Assembly: GCA_039914705.1 (NCBI GenBank) | Contig: JBDSOT010000151.1 | Span: 1-16,048, forward strand | DNA: 16,048 bases | Reading direction: 5' to 3' | From: JBDSTW01 sp039914705 | GTDB taxonomy: Bacteria > Pseudomonadota > Gammaproteobacteria > SURF-13 | Part shown: in pieces, positions 1-7,700 of the stretch | How positions within the stretch are numbered: position 1 is the first letter of the stretch | Layout: the number at the start of each line of letters is the position of its first letter | Translations under genes and position numbers: made by a program | The notes under the pieces: generated by a model | Databases searched by the model: none | Told to the model about the DNA's origin: nothing | The model's input: only the letters and a program-made list of their open reading frames with translations

Positions 1-109
1 TGGTGTCGCCGGTCGCTTCGATATCTTTGCCAGCACCCTCAATGGTGTTGCAGGCAGCCAAACCCAATACGCTCAGCATGAACATCAAAATTATCCAATT
101 TCTTTTCAT
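1..109 (-). CDS. Entericidin A/B-family small lipoprotein, partial (3' end outside the window)
   Basis: A 36-codon 5' fragment of a small lipoprotein reads off the left edge. It opens MKRNWIILMFMLSVLG, followed by the lipobox LAAC (C20) and then NTIEGAGKDIEATGD. A short signal peptide, a cysteine, and an N-T-I-x-G-x-G-x-D-I mature start are the hallmark of entericidin-type peptides, which are about 40-50 residues long and anchored in the outer membrane. ATG at 109 is chosen over the in-frame ATG at 115 because the AGGAG at 116-120 (complement) is about six bases from the former and touches the latter. The gene follows leuC on the same strand with a 112-base gap. In E. coli entericidins form a bacteriolytic peptide/antidote pair; in many proteobacteria a single copy is found near leuC/leuD, so leuD may lie just outside, which is inference. 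The function here is unknown. Confidence 0.85.
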   Translation of the reverse strand, partial: MKRNWIILMFMLSVLGLAACNTIEGAGKDIEATGDT

Positions 110-138
110 TTTCATCTCCTTATGGAATATACAAACAA

Positions 139-173
139 AGCGTTTGTGAGATAAATTTTACTCGCAAAACGCT
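139..173 (-). terminator. Hairpin with T-rich tail between leuC and the entericidin gene
   Basis: Arms 139-150 and 161-173 form a stem of about 12 bp (AGCG/CGCT outer, GTGAG/CTCGC inner) with one bulged A and a 10-base AT-rich loop. Read on the minus strand, the stem is followed by TTTGTTTGT. This fits a moderate intrinsic terminator or attenuator after leuC. The loop-proximal sequence also contains TAAAAT, 18 bases after a TTGCAT, so the same stretch could carry a weak promoter for the lipoprotein gene. The structure is seen; the function is inferred. Confidence 0.45.
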
Positions 174-221
174 AATTTATGCAACTATGAAATTATGATC
201 CGAAAGCCTCGCGCGCATAGA

Positions 222-1628
222 TTAACTATTGCGGAAATCGACAAAATGCCCGGCTATTGCGGCGGCGGCGGCCATCGCCGGACTGACCAGATGGGTACGT
301 CCGCCCTGCCCCTGACGGCCTTCAAAGTTGCGATTCGAAGTCGAGGCGCAACGCTCCCCGGGTTCCAGCCGGTCGGCGTTCATGGCCAGGCACATGGAAC
401 AGCCCGGCTCACGCCATTCAAAACCTGCATCGAGAAATATTTTATCCAGTCCTTCAGTCTCGGCCTGTAGTTTTACCAGGCCCGAACCGGGCACCACCAT
501 GGCGAGCTTGATCGTAGAGGCTACTTTATGTCCGCGCACCACATCGGCGGCGGCGCGCAAATCTTCAATGCGCGAATTTGTGCAGGAGCCGATGAATATT
601 TTATCGAGACGAATATCCGTGATAGCCGTGTTCGGCATAAGGCCCATATAGCGCAGGGCGTGCTGCATGCCGGTGCGCTTGGTGACGTCTGCTTCAGCGG
701 AGGGATCCGGCACCCGCCCATCCACGGACACCACCATCTCCGGCGACGTACCCCAGCTTACCTGCGGTTTGATGTCGGCTGCATCAAGAGTAACGACTTG
801 GTCGAACACGGCGTCTGTATCGCTGTGCAAATCATCCCGCCACGCCGTGACCGCCTGATCCCATAATGCCCCGCTGGGGGCAAAGGGCCGCCCGCGCACG
901 TAATCAATGGTCTTATCATCCACGGCTATCAATCCGGCGCGCGCGCCCGCCTCAATCGACATATTGCACAGCGTCATACGCCCTTCCATCGACAAGGCCC
1001 GGATCGCCTCGCCGCCGAATTCGATGGTGTAACCGGTACCGCCCGCCGTGCCTATATGACCAATAATGGCGAGTGCTATATCCTTGGCGGTAACACCCGC
1101 GCCCAATTGCCCGTCGATCTGCACGAGCATATTCCTGGCCTTGCGCTGGAGCAGGCATTGGGTGGCCAGTACATGTTCAACCTCGGAGGTGCCGATGCCC
1201 TGTGCGAAGGCCCCGAAGGCACCGTGCGTGGAGGTGTGCGAATCGCCGCACACCACCGTCATGCCGGGCAGGGTCGCACCCTGTTCGGGGCCTATCACGT
1301 GCACAATACCCTGGCGCACATCGTTCATCTTGAATTCGGTGATGCCGAACTCCAGGCAATTGTCGTCCAGTGTTTGCACCTGCAGGCGCGACACCGGATC
1401 GGCAATACCGTAGGCACGATCCGTGGTTGGGACGTTATGGTCGGCCACGGCCAGGTTGGCGTCGACACGCCAAGGTCGGCGACCCGCCAGACGCAGGCCG
1501 TCAAAGGCCTGCGGCGAGGTCACCTCGTGCACCAGATGGCGGTCGATATAAATCAGCGTCGGGCCGTCCGGCTCGACACGCACCGTATGCGCATCCCATA
1601 TCTTGTCGTACAGCGTCTTTCCGGCCAT
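222..1628 (-). CDS. leuC: 3-isopropylmalate dehydratase large subunit LeuC
   Basis: LeuC, with LeuD, isomerises 2-isopropylmalate to 3-isopropylmalate in leucine synthesis, using a 4Fe-4S cluster. The product is 468 residues (E. coli 466). It starts MAGKTLYDKIWDAH and has the diagnostic YIDRHLVHEVTSPQAFDGLR stretch near 27-46, VADHNVPT with H64, and cluster cysteines at C349 (GSCTNSR), C410 and C413 (CSMC). The C-terminal FEGRQGQGGRTHLVSP is typical. ATG 1628 matches the family start and has GGA six bases upstream; ATG 1634 would add two residues. An open frame continues upstream into the MFS gene but has no homology to the family. The gap from the MFS stop is about 56 bases, with a possible weak -10 (TAAAAT) in it. 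LeuD is not in the window, probably lying past the entericidin gene at the left edge. Confidence 0.97.
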   Translation of the reverse strand: MAGKTLYDKIWDAHTVRVEPDGPTLIYIDRHLVHEVTSPQAFDGLRLAGRRPWRVDANLAVADHNVPTTDRAYGIADPVSRLQVQTLDDNCLEFGITEFKMNDVRQGIVHVIGPEQGATLPGMTVVCGDSHTSTHGAFGAFAQGIGTSEVEHVLATQCLLQRKARNMLVQIDGQLGAGVTAKDIALAIIGHIGTAGGTGYTIEFGGEAIRALSMEGRMTLCNMSIEAGARAGLIAVDDKTIDYVRGRPFAPSGALWDQAVTAWRDDLHSDTDAVFDQVVTLDAADIKPQVSWGTSPEMVVSVDGRVPDPSAEADVTKRTGMQHALRYMGLMPNTAITDIRLDKIFIGSCTNSRIEDLRAAADVVRGHKVASTIKLAMVVPGSGLVKLQAETEGLDKIFLDAGFEWREPGCSMCLAMNADRLEPGERCASTSNRNFEGRQGQGGRTHLVSPAMAAAAAIAGHFVDFRNS

Positions 1629-1684
1629 GGTCATTCCGATGAATTGAACACGTAATTTTACGCCCTTAGCGCGGCTCTTAACAG

Positions 1685-2824
1685 CTAGCGCTCTAACGAT
1701 CCGCGCAGCAAAAACCATGCGCTGATAAATGCGCACGCACTGAGCAGCGCGGCGATGGAAAAGGTAACCAACGGCCCGGTGCTGACCCACAGGTAACCAC
1801 TGTAAAGACTACCGATGGCCCCGCCTGCGCCCAAGCCCACGCTACTGTAAAGCGCCTGGCCGCGCCCCCGATGATTACCGGTGAACAATTTATTCACCAT
1901 ATGGATGGCCACCGCGTGGAAGCTGCCGAAGGTGGCGCCGTGCAGAAGCTGCGCAAAAATTAATACGGCCGACTTATCTACAAACCATCCAATCAACAGC
2001 CAGCGTAAACTGGCAAGCGCAAAGCTGATGAGCAATAGCAAACGTAACCCCAGGCGCGGCAACAAATACGGCATGATGAGAAACACGCCGATCTCGGCCA
2101 GCACGCCCAAGGCCCATAATTGTCCGATCAGGCTGCGGGAGTAGTCGTGGCTCTGCAAATAAATTGAATAAAACGTGTAGTAAGGCCCGTGACTGGCGGC
2201 CATCAAAAAACACATGGCGAGAAACGCCAGCACTGCGGGTCGCCTTAAAATCTTGCGCAGGGGTTCGTGATCAAGATGCAGCAGCGGTGCCTGCTGCTCG
2301 GGAATACGCAGACTCGTCAGCCAGATGCCCACCAGCAGCGCCAAGATCACCAAGGGCAACAGCACCGGCCGATATTGATCGAGCAGCGCGCCCAGTGTGA
2401 CTACCGTGAGGATAAAGCCGATTGAACCCCACATGCGAATGATGCTGTAGCGATGTGTCTGGTCGCCCAGATGCGTAAGCGTGGTCACCTCAAGCTGCGG
2501 CAACGAGGCATTCCAGAAGAAACTGAACACCAGCATGACCAGCGCCAGCCACCAGAAGCTGGTCGCAAAAAACACGCCGGCAAAGCTCAGCGCGGTCAAC
2601 AGCGAGGCGAGCCGCACGATCGGCATGCGCTTGCCGGTATGGTCCGACAACCAGCTCCACAGATTAGGCGCGACGATCTTGGTGGCCATCAGCACGGCCA
2701 TTAGTTCGCCGATCTGCGCAGCATCAAACCCCAGTGATTTTAGATACAGGCCCCAGTAAGGAATGAGTGCGCCGAGCGCTGCGAAATAGAAAAAATAAAA
2801 ATTGGATAGACGCCAGTAAGGCAT
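1685..2824 (-). CDS. MFS transporter, HcaT/3-phenylpropionate permease-like
   Basis: A 379-residue integral inner-membrane protein with about twelve hydrophobic segments. It starts MPYWRLSNFYFFYFAALGAL, followed by YLKSLGFDAAQIGEL; this short N-terminus and 'LGxxxxQIG' pattern is typical of the PPP (HcaT-like, MFS_1_like) branch of the major facilitator superfamily. A motif-A-like cytoplasmic loop SDHTGKR lies at 60-66 between helices 2 and 3. The middle loop (about 190-205) is charged, as usual between the two six-helix halves. The substrate cannot be read from the sequence; 'phenylpropionate' is only the name of the best-known relative. It sits between aroC (65 bases upstream) and leuC (56 bases downstream) on the same strand and is probably co-transcribed with them. 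No clear Shine-Dalgarno precedes the ATG. Confidence 0.88.
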   Translation of the reverse strand: MPYWRLSNFYFFYFAALGALIPYWGLYLKSLGFDAAQIGELMAVLMATKIVAPNLWSWLSDHTGKRMPIVRLASLLTALSFAGVFFATSFWWLALVMLVFSFFWNASLPQLEVTTLTHLGDQTHRYSIIRMWGSIGFILTVVTLGALLDQYRPVLLPLVILALLVGIWLTSLRIPEQQAPLLHLDHEPLRKILRRPAVLAFLAMCFLMAASHGPYYTFYSIYLQSHDYSRSLIGQLWALGVLAEIGVFLIMPYLLPRLGLRLLLLISFALASLRWLLIGWFVDKSAVLIFAQLLHGATFGSFHAVAIHMVNKLFTGNHRGRGQALYSSVGLGAGGAIGSLYSGYLWVSTGPLVTFSIAALLSACAFISAWFLLRGSLER

Positions 2825-2889
2825 AAAGGCAATGAATTACAGGATTTCAGGTGCACAGTTAATGCGCGGCCATTGAAGCAGCCGCTAAA

Positions 2890-3987
2890 TTAACCGCTCG
2901 CGGGAATAATAGGTGTCGCCGACTTTACGTCCATATTTTGCGCGCGATGGCGCAGCGCGTGATCCATCAACACGATGGCGAGCATGGCCTCGGCAATGGG
3001 CGTCGCACGGATACCAACGCAGGGATCGTGACGGCCGTGAGTAACGACCTCAACTGGCTCGCCTTGCAAATTGATGCTGCGTCCCGCCAGCCGAAGACTG
3101 GACGTAGGTTTAAGCGCGATGCTGACAAGAATATCCTGCCCCGATGAAATACCGCCGAGGGTACCGCCAGCATTATTGCTCAGGAATCCTTGCGGGGTAA
3201 TTTCGTCGCGGTGTTCCGTGCCCTTCTGCTCGATGGACGCGAAGCCCGCGCCGATCTCCACGCCTTTGACCGCATTGATGCTCATCATCGCATAGGCAAT
3301 CTCGGCATCGAGCCGGTCGAACACCGGTTCGCCCAAGCCGGGAAACATGCCGCTCGCCACGACATTGATGCGCGCACCGATGGAATTGCCCTCTTTGCGC
3401 AGGCGATCCATGTATTGTTCCATCTCCGCGACCTTGCTCACGTCCGGACAAAAAAATGGATTGTTATCAATTTCATCCCAATCCAGATTTTCGATCTTGA
3501 TCGGCCCCAATTGCGCAAGGTAGCCGCGAATCAAAATTCCATAGCGTTCGCGCAAATATTTTTTGGCAATGCCGCCTGCCGCGACGCGCATGGCTGTTTC
3601 ACGCGCCGATGCACGTCCCGCACCGCGATAATCGCGAATACCGTATTTCTGCTGATACGTATAATCCGCATGCCCAGGGCGAAAGCTGTGCATGATATTT
3701 CCATAATCCTTCGAGCGCTGATCGACGTTGTGAATCAGCAGGCCGATCGGCGTGCCGGTGGTCTTGCCCTCGAACACGCCGGATAATATTTGCACGCTAT
3801 CGTCCTCACGCCGCTGCGTGGTATGACGCGAGGTGCCGGGCTTACGCCGGTCGAGATCGTGTTGCAAATCCGCTTCGGACAATTCCATGCCCGGCGGACA
3901 GCCATCCACGACGGCACCCAGCGCCGGCCCATGACTCTCGCCAAAGGTGGTGACCGTAAAAAGTTTACCGATGCTGTTGCCTGACAT
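2890..3987 (-). CDS. aroC: Chorismate synthase AroC
   Basis: AroC converts 5-enolpyruvylshikimate-3-phosphate to chorismate, the last step of the shikimate pathway, and needs reduced FMN. The product is 365 residues, close to E. coli (361). The start MSGNSIGKLFTVTTFGESHG contains signature 1 (GESHG, 16-20). Downstream are RRKPGTSRHTTQRREDD (about 47-63), the second signature RGAGRASARETAMRVAAGGIA (about 120-140), and the C-terminal signature RHDPCVGIRATPIAEAM. All are intact. The ATG fits the family start, though no strong ribosome-binding site is visible ahead of it. It is the first gene of the minus-strand run aroC-MFS-leuC, about 50 bases after the small unknown gene. Confidence 0.98.
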   Translation of the reverse strand: MSGNSIGKLFTVTTFGESHGPALGAVVDGCPPGMELSEADLQHDLDRRKPGTSRHTTQRREDDSVQILSGVFEGKTTGTPIGLLIHNVDQRSKDYGNIMHSFRPGHADYTYQQKYGIRDYRGAGRASARETAMRVAAGGIAKKYLRERYGILIRGYLAQLGPIKIENLDWDEIDNNPFFCPDVSKVAEMEQYMDRLRKEGNSIGARINVVASGMFPGLGEPVFDRLDAEIAYAMMSINAVKGVEIGAGFASIEQKGTEHRDEITPQGFLSNNAGGTLGGISSGQDILVSIALKPTSSLRLAGRSINLQGEPVEVVTHGRHDPCVGIRATPIAEAMLAIVLMDHALRHRAQNMDVKSATPIIPASG

Positions 3988-4038
3988 GAGATTTTTATCG
4001 TTCGTGGAGTGGCAGAAAGTTTACCATGTTATGCCGGT

Positions 4039-4434
4039 TTAGATGCGGATCAGCGCATAGGGCGGACGGTTGATACTGGCGCCCACGTTAATCAAATGCT
4101 CGTAGTCCATGGTGGCGCGGCGGGAAAAATCCGTCAGTGCCGCAATGCCCTCGTTTGCGTAACAATAAAGCGCGTGTGCCGGGTCGGTCATGTCGAGAAT
4201 CATGCCCGCGTACTCAAGCAATTCTTCTTTAGTCCACGGCGCGAACTCAACCGCCACTTCCGAAAAACGCCCGGTGCGCTGCATGAAGGCCGACCAGCGC
4301 TGGTGATTGGTGCCCTTCGCCTTGATGGCAATCTCCTTGAGCACGCCCAAGGCCATCAAGCCATGAAAAACCGTGTCCTCCACATCAAAACTGTTTTTAA
4401 TGACCTCGATGCGCGGATTCAATGCGGGCTTCAT
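4039..4434 (-). CDS. Uncharacterised 131-residue protein downstream of ubiH
   Basis: I do not recognise this family. The product is a soluble protein of 131 residues starting MKPALNPRIEVIKNSFDVED, with no signal peptide, membrane segment or cysteine cluster. It has a middle stretch rich in aromatic and charged residues (WSAFMQRTGRFSEVAVEFAPWTKEE is within about 45-75) and ends NRPPYALIRI. It appears mostly helical. The ATG at 4434 is chosen because GGA lies about seven bases upstream; a longer frame to 4512 would overlap the ubiH end and begins with low-complexity Arg/Cys-rich sequence. It lies 13 bases after the ubiH stop on the same strand, so it is probably translated from the pepP-ubiH mRNA. 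In E. coli this place is taken by ubiI, but the protein shows no monooxygenase features. Confidence 0.7.
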   Translation of the reverse strand: MKPALNPRIEVIKNSFDVEDTVFHGLMALGVLKEIAIKAKGTNHQRWSAFMQRTGRFSEVAVEFAPWTKEELLEYAGMILDMTDPAHALYCYANEGIAALTDFSRRATMDYEHLINVGASINRPPYALIRI

Positions 4435-4447
4435 ATGGGTTCCATAG

Positions 4448-5683
4448 TTACAAAGGCAGTCCACGCGCCAGGCGCGGCTGACGGCCCTGCAATCCCGTGC
4501 CCTGCCTGACAAAGATATTCTTAAAAAAGGGCAGACTGTCCAATGCGATTAGGCCCAGATTGCGCCCCGCGACCAGCGGTGCAAGGCTGCTGGAAAAAAC
4601 ACGCACCAAGGCGTCCGTTAATGTGCTTACCAGACGGTGATCACGGCGACGCCAATCCGCATAATCCTTCAAGACACCAAGCCCGCCAATGTCCTGCCCA
4701 GCGCTGACGGCATCGACCAGCACTTGAGCGAACACCGCCACGTCGCGCAACCCGAGATTAAAACCTTGCCCGGCAATCGGATGTAAGGTGTGTGCGGCAT
4801 TGCCGATTAAGGCCAGACGCGGGCGCACTAACTCTTGCGTACGCATTAGTGCCAGCGGGTAGGCATGGCGCTTACCGACCTGAAGTAATTTTCCCAGACG
4901 CCAGCCGAATTGCCTTTGCAGAGTCTCAAGAAACTCCGCATCATCCAAAGACATGACTGTATCCAGTTGTTCATCGTTGTGGGTCCAAACCACGGCGCAA
5001 CGGTTTTCACTCATCGGCAGCAGCGCCAGCGGCCCATTTTTTGTGAAGCGCTCGTAGGCTACGTTGTTGTGCGGATATTCCGGGGTAATATTGGCGATGA
5101 CGGCGCTTTGTCCGTAATCCCATCCGCTGCTCTGTATGTCCAGACGTTCCCGCACCGCCGACTTGCGGCCGTCGGCAAGCACTACGAGCTGCGCCGTAAC
5201 CGTGCGCTTGCTGGCATCGTTAAGATTAATTTCGACGCGCGCCAGCTCGGGGTCAATAATAATATCCTCGACGCGTGCCGGACAGATCAATTCAACATTA
5301 GGCAGCGTCTTGATGGCGTCGGCGAACAGCCTGCCGAGTGTGGCATTTTCCACTACATAGCCGAGCGCATCGAGACCCTGCTCAATGCAATCAAGGCGCG
5401 TAAATCCAAAATGTCCCTGATCGGAGACGTGAATCTTTTTTATCGGGGTGACCTGGCCGGCTAATTGTTCCCAAAGCCGCATGCCCTCGAAGATGCGCCG
5501 GGCGTTGTAAGAGAGTGCGGTGGTGCGCGCGTCGTAATCCGGTGAGTTGCCGGATGAAACGCCTGAGTTAATGGACGATGCTTCAACCAAACCAACGCGC
5601 AACGGTTGAGCACCCAGGGCACAGGCCAGGCTCGCGCCGACCATGCCCGCGCCGATAATAAGTACGTCGTAGTCGGCGTCCAA
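4448..5683 (-). CDS. ubiH: 2-octaprenyl-6-methoxyphenol hydroxylase UbiH (FAD monooxygenase)
   Basis: UbiH is an FAD-dependent hydroxylase of the ubiquinone ring. The product is 411 residues (E. coli 392). The N-terminal dinucleotide fold is DVLIIGAGMVGASLA (6-20). DARTTALS (51-58) and KIHVSDQGHFGFTRL (83-97) are specific to UbiH rather than UbiI/UbiF. ADGRKSAVRERL (about 170-181) is the DG motif and GNAAHTLHPIAGQG (294-307) the second FAD motif; Asn in place of Asp there is usual in UbiH. The start codon must be TTG at 5683: the same frame has the stop TAG only nine bases upstream, and the first ATG falls inside the GxGxxG loop. An AGG lies about seven bases ahead of the TTG. It follows pepP by nine bases, as in the E. 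coli pepP-ubiH operon. Confidence 0.94.
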   Translation of the reverse strand: MDADYDVLIIGAGMVGASLACALGAQPLRVGLVEASSINSGVSSGNSPDYDARTTALSYNARRIFEGMRLWEQLAGQVTPIKKIHVSDQGHFGFTRLDCIEQGLDALGYVVENATLGRLFADAIKTLPNVELICPARVEDIIIDPELARVEINLNDASKRTVTAQLVVLADGRKSAVRERLDIQSSGWDYGQSAVIANITPEYPHNNVAYERFTKNGPLALLPMSENRCAVVWTHNDEQLDTVMSLDDAEFLETLQRQFGWRLGKLLQVGKRHAYPLALMRTQELVRPRLALIGNAAHTLHPIAGQGFNLGLRDVAVFAQVLVDAVSAGQDIGGLGVLKDYADWRRRDHRLVSTLTDALVRVFSSSLAPLVAGRNLGLIALDSLPFFKNIFVRQGTGLQGRQPRLARGLPL

Positions 5684-5692
5684 ATGCCGGGC

Positions 5693-7057
5693 CTAATGCC
5701 TGCGGCCGCTCGCCATCACGGCCTCAATCTCGGCCACTGTCTTGGGCGCGTCTACGCTGAGAATTTCATAACCGTCACGGGTCACGAGTACGTCGTCCTC
5801 GATACGGATGCCGATGTCCCACCATTTTTTCGCCACGCCCTTGCTGCCCGCCGGGATGTAAATACCAGGCTCCACAGTCATCACCATACCGGGTTCAAGC
5901 ACGCGCCAGGTATCGCCGAATTTGTAGTTGCCGACATCGTGCACATCCATGCCCAGCCAGTGACCGGTGCGATGCATGTAAAAACGTTTGTACGCGCCAT
6001 CCTTTATAAGTGCGGGCAATTTTCCCTTGAGCAAACCGAGTTTCAGCATGCCTTGCGTGAGCACGCGCACCGCCGCCTCGTGTGGCTCGTTCCAGTGATT
6101 GCCGGGGCGTATCTTTTCAATGGCGGCCTGTTGCGCCTCCAGCACGACTTCGTAGACGGCCTGTTGCGCCGGAGTGAAGCGGCCGTTAATCGGAAAGGTG
6201 CGTGTGATGTCGCCCGCATAGCTGTCGTATTCCGCACCGGCGTCGATCAATAATAGATCACCATCATTCATCGCCGCGTTATTTTCCGTGTAGTGCAGAA
6301 TGCAGCCATTGGCACCGCCGCCTACAATGGGATTGTACGCAGGCGCGGGACTGCCGGAGCGCGTGAATTCGTAGCGCAATTCCGCCTCCATTTGATATTC
6401 CATCAAGCCGGGACGACAGGCCTGCATGGCGCGCCGGTGTGCACTGGCCGAGATTTGCGCAGCGCGACGCATGGCATTTATCTCGGCAGGGCTTTTATAC
6501 AAACGCATCTCGTGCACCAGATGATCAAGCGCCACAAATTCACGCGGGGCCTGGCTGCCGGAGCGCGATTTTTGGCGAATCTGATTTACCCAGTTCATCA
6601 CCGACTGATCAAACTCCGGATGAGTGCCCATGGTGTAAAAAACGCGCTTACTGTTTTCCAGCAGACCGGGCAGGATTTCATCAATGTCCGCGATGGGAAA
6701 GGCATCGTCCGCGCCGTACAGGGCGCAGGCACCCTCTTGTCCGGCGCGGCGGCCGTTCCAGGTCTCCATGTGCGGATCGCGTTCGCGGCAAAATAAAATG
6801 TACTCGGCCTTGTTACCTACTCCACTGGCACTTTGCATACGACCCGGGATCAAAACCGCGACGGCCTCTGGTTCCGGAAATCCCGTCAGATAATAAAAAT
6901 CACTATCGGCACGATATGCATATTCCACGTCGCGATTGCGCAGACGCACCGGTGCGGTGGGAATAATCGCGATGGCATCATTACCCATCATCTGCATCAG
7001 CTGTTTGCGGCGGCGGGCAAATTCCTTACGATGCATGGGCGCAACAGGTTTAGTCAT
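5693..7057 (-). CDS. pepP: Xaa-Pro aminopeptidase (aminopeptidase P) PepP
   Basis: PepP removes N-terminal residues that precede proline; it is a cytosolic two-metal (Mn) peptidase. The product is 454 residues (E. coli about 440). The N-terminal domain contains HRKEFARRR and the conserved YRADSDFYYLTGFPEPEAV (48-66). The C-terminal pita-bread domain carries all five metal ligands: D272 (IDAG), D283 (AGDITRTFP), H366 (GHWLGMDVHDVG), E396 (TVEPGIYI) and E420 (GIRIEDDV). ATG 7057 (MTKPVAPMHRKEF) is chosen because it follows the fau stop by 17 bases and has GGA about eight bases ahead; a longer frame would begin inside fau. It lies between fau and ubiH on one strand. The ygfB gene that precedes pepP in many gammaproteobacteria is not here. 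Confidence 0.96.
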   Translation of the reverse strand: MTKPVAPMHRKEFARRRKQLMQMMGNDAIAIIPTAPVRLRNRDVEYAYRADSDFYYLTGFPEPEAVAVLIPGRMQSASGVGNKAEYILFCRERDPHMETWNGRRAGQEGACALYGADDAFPIADIDEILPGLLENSKRVFYTMGTHPEFDQSVMNWVNQIRQKSRSGSQAPREFVALDHLVHEMRLYKSPAEINAMRRAAQISASAHRRAMQACRPGLMEYQMEAELRYEFTRSGSPAPAYNPIVGGGANGCILHYTENNAAMNDGDLLLIDAGAEYDSYAGDITRTFPINGRFTPAQQAVYEVVLEAQQAAIEKIRPGNHWNEPHEAAVRVLTQGMLKLGLLKGKLPALIKDGAYKRFYMHRTGHWLGMDVHDVGNYKFGDTWRVLEPGMVMTVEPGIYIPAGSKGVAKKWWDIGIRIEDDVLVTRDGYEILSVDAPKTVAEIEAVMASGRRH

Positions 7058-7074
7058 AAAGATTATCCGTAAAA

Positions 7075-7665
7075 TTACCGTGAGGAATACAGACCGGCCT
7101 CGGTAAGCACGCCTTGCAACGGCACATCCCAAGGCTCGCGTTTAATCGGTGCCACCTTTTGGAAATCGTACGCCAGGCCTATCAGGCGCGGACTGCGCCA
7201 ATGTTGCCGATAATTCAGAAAGGCAAAGGTGCGGTCATAAAATCCGCCACCCATACCAAGCCGGTTACCCTGCTCATCGAACGCCACCAGCGGTGCCATA
7301 ATAACATCGAGCGAGCGCGCTCCGGCCATCTCACTCACCGGCAGGCACGGCTCCAAAATGCCATATCGATTATAAACCAGTGCGTCACCCTCACGGTAGG
7401 GCGCGAACCACAGACGTTGCGATGGGAGTTGATTCAACACGGGGAGATAGCAGATTTTATTTCTAGCCCAGGCGCGCTGCATTAGCGGCAGCGGATCAAG
7501 CTCGCCATCGACTGGCCAATAACAGGCGATGTGGCGGCTGCATCGAAACAGACGGGTCGTTGCGAAGTGATGCGCGGCCTGGTCGGCACATTCCAGCCGC
7601 TCGGCGTGACTCAACAGACGGCGTCGCCGGCGCATGTGTTTGCGCAATTCAGGATGTTGATTCAT
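7075..7665 (-). CDS. fau: 5-formyltetrahydrofolate cyclo-ligase
   Basis: The enzyme converts 5-formyl-THF to 5,10-methenyl-THF using ATP and recycles an inhibitory folate. The product is 196 residues, within the family range. Landmarks are an Arg-rich N-terminus (LRKHMRRRRRLL), WPVDGELDPLPL (about 50-61), the substrate-loop segment VIMAPLVAFDEQGNRLGMGGGFYDRTF (about 121-147) holding the GMGGGFYDR signature (137-145), and a C-terminal EPWDVPLQGVLTE. ATG 7665 gives the usual N-terminal length, but the bases ahead are C-rich on this strand and offer no Shine-Dalgarno; ATG 7635 is an alternative with no better site. It lies 35 bases after the predicted 6S RNA 3' end, the same ssrS-fau order as E. 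coli, where the two are co-transcribed. Confidence 0.95.
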   Translation of the reverse strand: MNQHPELRKHMRRRRRLLSHAERLECADQAAHHFATTRLFRCSRHIACYWPVDGELDPLPLMQRAWARNKICYLPVLNQLPSQRLWFAPYREGDALVYNRYGILEPCLPVSEMAGARSLDVIMAPLVAFDEQGNRLGMGGGFYDRTFAFLNYRQHWRSPRLIGLAYDFQKVAPIKREPWDVPLQGVLTEAGLYSSR

Positions 7666-7700
7666 GGTGGGGGAAGGCTATGGGGCATAGCTGAAAAATA

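Noticed and set aside
1056..1655. 199-residue plus-strand open frame over leuC
   Set aside because: It lies antisense to clearly conserved leuC codons, and its sequence is the His/Gln/Arg-rich composition typical of antisense frames.
2846..2889. aroC terminator hairpin (GCGGC/GCCGC on the minus strand)
   Set aside because: The stem is only five base pairs with a long loop and lacks a T-tract.
3190..3786. 198-residue plus-strand open frame over aroC
   Set aside because: Antisense to conserved chorismate synthase sequence; no family resemblance or ribosome-binding site.
4910..6253. Long plus-strand open frames opposite ubiH and pepP (184 and 215 residues)
   Set aside because: Both are antisense to conserved enzyme domains and show no recognisable protein features.
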